Below are positions 5,857 to 10,506 of a DNA stretch of 10,506 nucleotides, piece by piece; position 1 is the first letter of the stretch, and each line of letters opens with the position of its first letter. The stretch spans positions 1 through 10,506 of the forward strand of contig WGBZ01000377.1 of NCBI GenBank assembly GCA_015494035.1, given 5' to 3'. Source of the stretch: Lysobacterales bacterium. Lineage in GTDB: Bacteria; Pseudomonadota; Gammaproteobacteria; Xanthomonadales; Marinicellaceae. A program made the translations under genes and the position numbers. Under the pieces are notes generated by a model. That model saw nothing but the letters and a program-made list of their open reading frames with translations. It ran no database searches and was not told where the DNA came from.

Positions 5857-7629
5857 TTATGCTTCCTCCAGGTTGTGCATCAACCAGCCATTTAACAGAT
5901 GGCGACTTCGGAACAAAGGATAACTCCTTTTTGGAATAGAATCTATCGAGACCCGACAGTTAGCAAAAATTAGATCACTACCCAACTGCGACTGCACGGC
6001 CGCCAGGGCATCAATGCGACCCCAGCCGTAACTGTTGTTGGGCGACTGGCTGCCGGGAACCGAACCGCAGTTTTGCGTGCTGGTTTTGGGCACTGCGCTG
6101 CCAGTCAGCACGGCTCGGATGGCTGCCGGCTGACCGGCCAGGGACGGGGCTGCAGAGAGCAATAGGGCGGTGACACCGGTGACATTGGGTGAGGCCATGC
6201 TGGTGCCGCTCTTGAACCCGTATCCACCACCGGGAACGGAAGAGCGCACCGAAGAGCCGGGTGCGGAAATATCGGGCTTCAGGCGGTAGCTGCCATCGAC
6301 GGTTACCGGGCCGCGGCCACTGAAACCGGAAAGGCTGTCGGTGCTGGTGGTTGAACCCGCGGTCAGGGCTGAAGCATAAATGGCCGGCGGGTCGGCAATG
6401 CTGCTGCAGGCGGAACCGTCATTGCCGGCGGCTACCACCACCACGATGCCAGCGGCGACCACATTGTCCACCACGGTTTTCAGCTGATTGGGGTCTGTGC
6501 AGCCTTCGCTGGTGACGCAGCCCCAGGAGTTATTGATGACTTGCGGCGCCTTTCCGGGGTCAGGGTTCTGATCGTTCAGGTCAGTGGGCGCCATAAACCA
6601 CTGAAAACATTCGGTGTAACTGGCTGGCGTGCCAAAGCCGTTGTTCATGTTCCGGCAGCCAATCCAGCGTGCACCTGGAGCCACGCCCACCTGATTGCCT
6701 TGCCCGTCATCGCCCACGATGGTGCCCATGGTGTGGGTGCCATGGCTGTTGTCATCGCAGGGTTGCGGGCTGTCTGCCGGGCACGACCCGTTGGCCACGT
6801 GGATGGCGTCGTGCCAATTATAATTGTGATCAGCCGTACTGCCGTTCCAGCCGCGATACGCATTGATCAGTGCCGGGTGATTCCATTGGTAGCCGGTATC
6901 CTGGCCGCCAACCACCACGCCACCACCGGTGAAACCCAGCCCCCATACCGCCGGGGCATTGACCTTATCGACGTTCCACTCGATGGCATTGGGGCTGTGA
7001 ATTTGCCAGGGCGTTTCGGTTTTGGGCAGATTGACCCGAAACGGCGCATTGGAAAACGCGTGGGTGATGTCCGGTCGTTGCAATAACTGGAGTAACTGTG
7101 CCTTGCTGGTGCGGACCCAGATGTCGTTGCTGACCCAGAAAGCCCGATGCGGGATGCCAAGGCGATTCAGGGCATCAATCAGGCTGGCCTGAGTGGCGCT
7201 GGCGTGCTGGCGCAACTGGTCAACAGCTGATCGCAAGCGGGTCAGGCGATCGGTGTTTTCCGGCAGACGCAAGGCAAGTGGGGGCAGCCTCAGTATGGCC
7301 TCGATGGTGGCTTCACTCGATGAACGATTCAGTTCCCGCGCCAGTGTGGGCGATACCTTGTCAGTGATTGGTAACGTTTGAACAGTACCCAGATCTGGCT
7401 GGGGTTGGTTGCCTGTGGCGGGCACCGGTGTTTTGCCTGCCGTGGCCGCCCGGCTGCTCATCAGCGGTATACATACTGCAGTGAGGACTAGCCCGGACAG
7501 CAGCAGCGGGTGACCAAGGCGGTAAGGGACCGGGTTTGAAATCCGTTGGCCTGCGCCCTTCACGCACCGCCCTCGGGCCAGCGGCTTGTCGGCAGGGGTT
7601 GGTTTAAAAGTCTCAGGTCGCAGGTGCAT
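5857..7629 (-). CDS. Secreted S8 (subtilisin-type) serine protease with IS-encoded C-terminus
   Basis: The frame has 590 codons. Residues 41-57 (PLLLSGLVLTAVCIPLM) form the hydrophobic core of a signal peptide, after an unusually long N-terminal lead. GTG at codon 23, after a GAGGGCGG, is an alternative start, as ATG 7629 has no clear ribosome binding site. Residues about 105-197 resemble an I9-type propeptide. The peptidase domain (about 222-545) has Asp244 in GGQDTGY, His296 in DDNSHGTHTMG, the oxyanion Asn403 in VVAAGNDGS and Ser477 in SGTSMASPN, so the catalytic set is complete. Cys pairs such as 283/291 and 371/377 could form disulfides outside the cell. The native sequence ends at residue 557 (SDLIFAN); the last 33 residues are encoded by the insertion sequence and replace 18 native ones. 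The catalytic domain is untouched, so activity may survive. It follows the amidohydrolase-like gene by 25 bases. Confidence 0.9.
   Translation of the reverse strand: MHLRPETFKPTPADKPLARGRCVKGAGQRISNPVPYRLGHPLLLSGLVLTAVCIPLMSSRAATAGKTPVPATGNQPQPDLGTVQTLPITDKVSPTLARELNRSSSEATIEAILRLPPLALRLPENTDRLTRLRSAVDQLRQHASATQASLIDALNRLGIPHRAFWVSNDIWVRTSKAQLLQLLQRPDITHAFSNAPFRVNLPKTETPWQIHSPNAIEWNVDKVNAPAVWGLGFTGGGVVVGGQDTGYQWNHPALINAYRGWNGSTADHNYNWHDAIHVANGSCPADSPQPCDDNSHGTHTMGTIVGDDGQGNQVGVAPGARWIGCRNMNNGFGTPASYTECFQWFMAPTDLNDQNPDPGKAPQVINNSWGCVTSEGCTDPNQLKTVVDNVVAAGIVVVVAAGNDGSACSSIADPPAIYASALTAGSTTSTDSLSGFSGRGPVTVDGSYRLKPDISAPGSSVRSSVPGGGYGFKSGTSMASPNVTGVTALLLSAAPSLAGQPAAIRAVLTGSAVPKTSTQNCGSVPGSQSPNNSYGWGRIDALAAVQSQLGSDLIFANCRVSIDSIPKRSYPLFRSRHLLNGWLMHNLEEA
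5862..5869 (-). promoter_or_regulatory. Ribosome binding site of the transposase gene
   Basis: GGAGGAAG on the minus strand stands 9 bases before ATG 5852. It also encodes the last residues (LEEA) of the chimeric protease, whose ribosomes therefore finish right on this site. Confidence 0.7.
5915..5930. repeat. Small hairpin inside the IS end
   Basis: AAAGGA, a 4-base loop and TCCTTT form a perfect 6-bp stem, 17 bases inside the outer repeat. On the minus-strand transcript it would mask an AAGGAG. On the plus strand it is followed by a short T-run, so it might act as a weak terminator for outgoing transcripts. Insertion sequences often protect the transposase from outside expression this way; here it is only a possibility. 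Confidence 0.35.
5947..5959. repeat. Terminal inverted repeat of the IS (transposase 5' side)
   Basis: CGAGACCCGACAG, an exact reverse complement of 4879-4891. The protease frame passes through it on the minus strand (CRVSI). Confidence 0.88.
5960..5963. repeat. Target site direct repeat, right copy (TTAG)
   Basis: The match to 4875-4878 flanks the element on its other side. On the minus strand it lies in the codons for AN at the end of the native protease sequence. Confidence 0.65.
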
Positions 7630-7654
7630 TCAAAAGGTCAGGACTGGCCAGGGA

Positions 7655-9031
7655 TTACTGAACAATACCCAGTTTCTTGCCGTATTTGCGATAAAGTTGC
7701 TGCTGCTTGCCGTTCAGGTCGATTTCGCGGCCGTCGATAAACGCGTGTGTCAAGTGATTGCCCGCCATGTCCAGGGCATTGCCATTGGAGATGAACAAGG
7801 TGGCGGACTTGCCCTTTTCCACGCTGCCGTACTTGTTGTCAATGCCCAGAATGGCCGCGTTATCCAGCGTAATCATTTTCACAGCCTGCTCTTCATCCAG
7901 CCCATAGGCCGCGGCCGTGCCGGCGGTAAAAGCCAGGTTGCGTGCGCTGGCGCTCATGCCCGCCTGATAGGCCAGGCCGGTTTTGATGCCGTGCTGGCGC
8001 AAGAAAGCCGGCAGGGCGTAGGCTTCATCCAGGCTGGCGTCTTTCTGGTGGGGCAGGTCGTGCACCGAGGTGACAATGACCGGCACGCGCTGCTTGCTGA
8101 CAAAATCCACCACCGGCTTGACCGCTGCCCCGGTGACCAGCACGAGGTTATCGGCCAGTGCTGTGTTTTGACCGAGCTGTTTGAAAAAGCCGATTGACTC
8201 GATGATGCCCTTGGGGTCTGCCGCGTGGATGTAGAGTTTCTTTTTGCCATCGAACACGCCACTGAGGCTGGCCAGTTTCTGGTTGGTGAGGTTGGCCGGT
8301 GGTTTTGCCCACCAGCTTTTGGCGTCACGGAACAGGTCCTTGATTTGCCGGGCTTTCTCGGCAAACTGCTTGTCTTTTTTCATGGAAACCATAAAGGTGC
8401 CCAGGTCGAATTGCAGTCGCGCACGAGCCGGCCAGTTGACGTGCACCGCGTCATCGGTTTTCACTGCCGCGTCTTCCCAGTTCCAGGCATCCAGTTGCAC
8501 CACTGATGAGGTGCCTGACACCAGTCCGCCCTGGGGCGTGGTTTGCGCCAGCAGAATGCCATTAAATTTCATGGTGGGAATGCGCTCGCTTTCGGCGTTG
8601 TAGGCCACAATGCTGCGCACGTTAGGGTTGAGCTGACCCACTTCGCGGGCATCCAGAGTGGCTTTGAGTGAATCCACTTCGCGCAGCCCGAGGTCGGTGA
8701 CCGGCAGAATGAAGCCCGGATAAACAGCGGCTCCTTTGGCGTCAATAATGCGATGATCGGCTTTGACCAGTGGCAAGCGTCCGGATGCCACTTCGGTAAT
8801 GACGCCGTTTTCAAAGGAAATCTGGGCATTCGGGAGTACGCGGCCATCACCGGTGTGCAAGGTGGCATTGGTGATGGTGATGCCCTGTTTCTGGGGTGGA
8901 GCCGGTGTCGGCGGCATGGACTGCACGGCGGTGAAGGTGCCAAGCAAAGCGGCCATCAGCACCAGGCGCAGGCGAGCGTGGCGAGAGCGGGGCAGGACAG
9001 TCCGGGCAGTGGCGGGGGTGAAATCAGTCAT
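7655..9031 (-). CDS. Exported amidohydrolase-like protein lacking the HxH metal motif
   Basis: A 458-residue protein with a signal peptide (basic RHARLR, then LVLMAALLGTFTAVQS, residues 18-38). It has the urease-like beta-sandwich start (QGITITNATLHTGDGRVLP, FENGVITEV) and the C-terminal amidohydrolase signature (VKMITLDNAAILGID, GSVEKGKSATLFI). Where active members read PGFIDxHxH it has PGFILPVTDLGL (105-116), so two metal ligands are missing, and the late Asp is not seen (GLAYQAG at 352-358). His269 (YIHA) and His324 (TSVHDLP) may be leftovers of the later ligands. It is probably a sister lineage with altered or no metal chemistry that works with the upstream amidohydrolase. The start ATG 9031 has GGAGAA at a 5-base distance and overlaps the upstream gene by 8 bases (ATGACTGA). 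The frame is open further upstream to 9325, but that part is antisense-like, W/C-rich and overlaps a clear gene. Confidence 0.85.
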   Translation of the reverse strand: MTDFTPATARTVLPRSRHARLRLVLMAALLGTFTAVQSMPPTPAPPQKQGITITNATLHTGDGRVLPNAQISFENGVITEVASGRLPLVKADHRIIDAKGAAVYPGFILPVTDLGLREVDSLKATLDAREVGQLNPNVRSIVAYNAESERIPTMKFNGILLAQTTPQGGLVSGTSSVVQLDAWNWEDAAVKTDDAVHVNWPARARLQFDLGTFMVSMKKDKQFAEKARQIKDLFRDAKSWWAKPPANLTNQKLASLSGVFDGKKKLYIHAADPKGIIESIGFFKQLGQNTALADNLVLVTGAAVKPVVDFVSKQRVPVIVTSVHDLPHQKDASLDEAYALPAFLRQHGIKTGLAYQAGMSASARNLAFTAGTAAAYGLDEEQAVKMITLDNAAILGIDNKYGSVEKGKSATLFISNGNALDMAGNHLTHAFIDGREIDLNGKQQQLYRKYGKKLGIVQ

Positions 9032-10506
9032 GGCTGTTCTCCGTGTGCAGCAGGTATTCATAGCCGTGCAGGCTGTCGCAATGGAAGTGTTTCTCAGGCT
9101 GGGGCAGCACCGGCTTCTTGTCACCGGGAGATTCCTGCGCCAGTTTAATGAGGCGGGCTTTGGTCTCGGCAATGCGTTTTTCCAGCGCCGCGTTTCGTTC
9201 CCGATCGTAAAGAATAGCGCCGTCCACCAAGGTTTTTTCCACCTTGGCCTTGATGGACAAGGGCATATCACTCCACAGCACCAGGTCGGCATCCTTGCCC
9301 ACGGCAATGCTGCCCATGCGGTCATCCAGGTGCAGCAGTCTGGCTGGGTTGAGGGTGACCAGCTTCAGGGATTCTTCGGGGCTCAGTCCGCCGTACTTGA
9401 TGGACTTGGCGGCTTCCTGATTCAGTCGGCGGGACATTTCGGCATCGTCAGAGTTGATGGCGGTGGTGATACCAACCTTGTCGAGCATGGCCGCGTTATA
9501 GGGAATGGCGTCGTTGACTTCCCACTTATAGGCCCACCAGTCGGAGAAGGTGGAACCGCCGGCGCCGTGTTTTTTCATCTTGTCGGCCACCTTGTAGCCT
9601 TCCAGTATGTGGGTGAACGTGTTGACCCGAAAGCCGAAGTCTTCGGCCACGCGCATGAGCATGGTGATTTCCGACTGGACATAGGAATGGCAGGTAATGA
9701 AACGTTTTTTGTTGAGGATTTCAACCAGTGTTTCCAGCGCCAGGTCGCGTCGCGGCGGTGCCGTTTTCTTTTTCTTTGACGGGCTCAAGCGGTTGTATTC
9801 GGCCCAGCGTTTTTCGTAGTCCCGCGCCTGGGCGAACTGGTCACGGTAAACCTGTTCCACGCCCATGCGGGTGAGCGGATAGCGAATGGATTGCTGGGCC
9901 CGCGACCGCTTGACATTTTCCCCCAGGGCAAACTTGATGAACGGATCGGCGCCTTTGATCAACAGGTCCTCGGCATCGCTGCCCCAGCGCATCTTGACAA
10001 TGGCCGACTGGCCGCCAATGGGATTGGCCGAACCATGCAATAACTGGGCGGCGGTGACGCCACCGGCCAGGTTGCGGTAAATGTTGATGTCTTCAGGGTT
10101 GAGGGAGTCGGCCATGCGCACCATGCCGGAATTCACGGCAATGTCGTTGATGGACAGCAGGGCGATGTGCGAGTGCTCATCGATGATGCCCGGACTCAGG
10201 TGTTTGCCGCTGGCATCGATGATTTTTTCGGCTTTTTTCTTCAGGTTTTTGCCAATGGCGGCAATTTTGCCGTTTTTAATCAACACGTCGGTGTTTTCGC
10301 TTACACCACGCTCGGTGTTTGTCCACACGGTGGCATTTTTGATCAGCAGCGTCTTGGGTTTTTCCGGCTGATTGAAGCCGTAGGCACTGAAGGGTTTGGG
10401 CAGTTCCGGTGGCTCGGTTTTTTTATCAGCCTTTGCCGTGTTGTTGTCTTCATCGTGATCGTGTTGCGCTTCACCGACCCGCACCAGTTGCCAGGTCTGG
10501 CTGCTA
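9024..10506 (-). CDS. Metal-dependent amidohydrolase, large type (3' part, N-terminus outside the window)
   Basis: About 493 codons are visible. The frame is open to the window edge (SSQTWQLVRVGE), so the GTG at 10484 is not the start. After an acidic/His linker (HDHDEDN) comes the amidohydrolase domain: LLIKNATVWTNTERG, then LSPGIIDEHSHIAL with the HxH metal ligands (10167-10175), TCHSYVQSE and FTHILEGYK with the two further histidines (codons at 9687-9689 and 9609-9611), and INSDDAEM with the metal-binding Asp. The closing part is ESLKLVTLNPARLLHLDDRMGS and GKDADLVLW. The set of metal ligands is complete. Long amidohydrolases of this kind in Gammaproteobacteria are usually about 1000 residues and exported; their substrates are mostly unknown. 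The C-terminus is rich in His (HFHCDSLHGYEYLLH). It overlaps the next gene by 8 bases, so the two are translationally coupled. Confidence 0.87.
   Translation of the reverse strand, partial: SSQTWQLVRVGEAQHDHDEDNNTAKADKKTEPPELPKPFSAYGFNQPEKPKTLLIKNATVWTNTERGVSENTDVLIKNGKIAAIGKNLKKKAEKIIDASGKHLSPGIIDEHSHIALLSINDIAVNSGMVRMADSLNPEDINIYRNLAGGVTAAQLLHGSANPIGGQSAIVKMRWGSDAEDLLIKGADPFIKFALGENVKRSRAQQSIRYPLTRMGVEQVYRDQFAQARDYEKRWAEYNRLSPSKKKKTAPPRRDLALETLVEILNKKRFITCHSYVQSEITMLMRVAEDFGFRVNTFTHILEGYKVADKMKKHGAGGSTFSDWWAYKWEVNDAIPYNAAMLDKVGITTAINSDDAEMSRRLNQEAAKSIKYGGLSPEESLKLVTLNPARLLHLDDRMGSIAVGKDADLVLWSDMPLSIKAKVEKTLVDGAILYDRERNAALEKRIAETKARLIKLAQESPGDKKPVLPQPEKHFHCDSLHGYEYLLHTENSHD
9037..9042 (-). 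promoter_or_regulatory. Ribosome binding site of the second amidohydrolase-like gene
   Basis: GGAGAA on the minus strand, 5 bases before ATG 9031 and inside the end of the upstream gene. It decides this start over upstream codons in the same frame. Confidence 0.6.

Larger units (their letters stand above)
4879..5959 (-). mobile_element. IS481-family insertion sequence, complete, about 1.08 kb
   Basis: The element has a single transposase gene and perfect 13-bp terminal inverted repeats (CTGTCGGGTCTCG at 4879-4891 and its complement at 5947-5959). Beyond two mismatches the match extends to 17 of 19. The ends read TGT...ACA, as in the IS481 family. The direct repeat TTAG lies at 4875-4878 and 5960-5963. 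An alternative parse with ends at 4880 and 5958 gives 6-bp repeats ATTAGC/GTTAGC with one mismatch, which would fit the 6-bp NCTAGN-like target known for IS481 itself. The element lies in the 3' end of the S8 protease gene, in the same orientation. The conserved repeats and complete transposase suggest a fairly recent insertion. Confidence 0.88.

Noticed and set aside
7630..7654. Hairpin between the amidohydrolase-like gene and the protease gene (GGCCAG/CTGACC before TTTT on the minus strand)
   Set aside because: One mismatch and only a 2-base loop; too weak to call a terminator within the apparent operon.
9032..9325. Longer start for the second amidohydrolase-like protein
   Set aside because: The added 98 residues are Trp/Cys/Arg-rich, overlap the upstream gene in another frame and would hide the clear signal peptide; ATG 9031 has its own ribosome binding site.
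8763..9779. Open frame of 338 codons on the plus strand across the two amidohydrolase genes
   Set aside because: It spans two well-supported genes in antisense and reads as Gly/Val-rich sequence with no known motif.

Overview
The window looks like a chromosomal segment of a Gammaproteobacterium. This rests on a P-II protein very close to the GlnB/GlnK type of that class, a three-domain OvoA of the proteobacterial kind, and GC-rich codon use with Shine-Dalgarno signals. I cannot fix the genus from the sequence. No tRNA, rRNA or CRISPR array is visible.

Layout. The plus-strand half (1-4701) holds the 3' end of a 2-oxoglutarate/Fe(II) dioxygenase gene, a complete P-II regulator gene (glnB-like), then ovoA and ovoB, which overlap in an ATGA. 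An OsmC-like thiol-protein gene follows 112 bases later. OvoA makes the histidine-cysteine sulfoxide and carries the N-methyltransferase domain. OvoB is the PLP-dependent lyase that releases the 5-thiohistidine. Together they are the complete known bacterial ovothiol A pathway, and the OsmC-like protein next to it may add a thiol-redox partner (inference).

The minus-strand half (4817-10506) reads from the right edge leftwards: a large amidohydrolase (its N-terminal part lies outside the window), a second exported amidohydrolase-like protein that overlaps it by 8 bases, and a secreted S8 (subtilisin-type) serine protease 25 bases further on. These three look like one operon.

The two halves converge on an AT-rich stretch (about 31% GC by hand count over 4701-4860). 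Here an IS481-family insertion sequence of about 1.08 kb (4879-5959, 13-bp perfect terminal repeats, TTAG direct repeat) has landed in the last codons of the protease gene. The protease frame now runs into the element and ends 4 bases before the transposase ATG. The original last 18 codons can still be read on the far side of the element. The transposase has its D, D and E residues and seems intact, and its stop codon is supplied by the target DNA.

The most notable points are the compact ovothiol cassette with a possible OsmC-like partner, the chimeric protease/IS junction with probable transcriptional and translational coupling, and an amidohydrolase pair in which the second member has lost the HxH metal motif. 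I see no clear evidence of a wholly new system.
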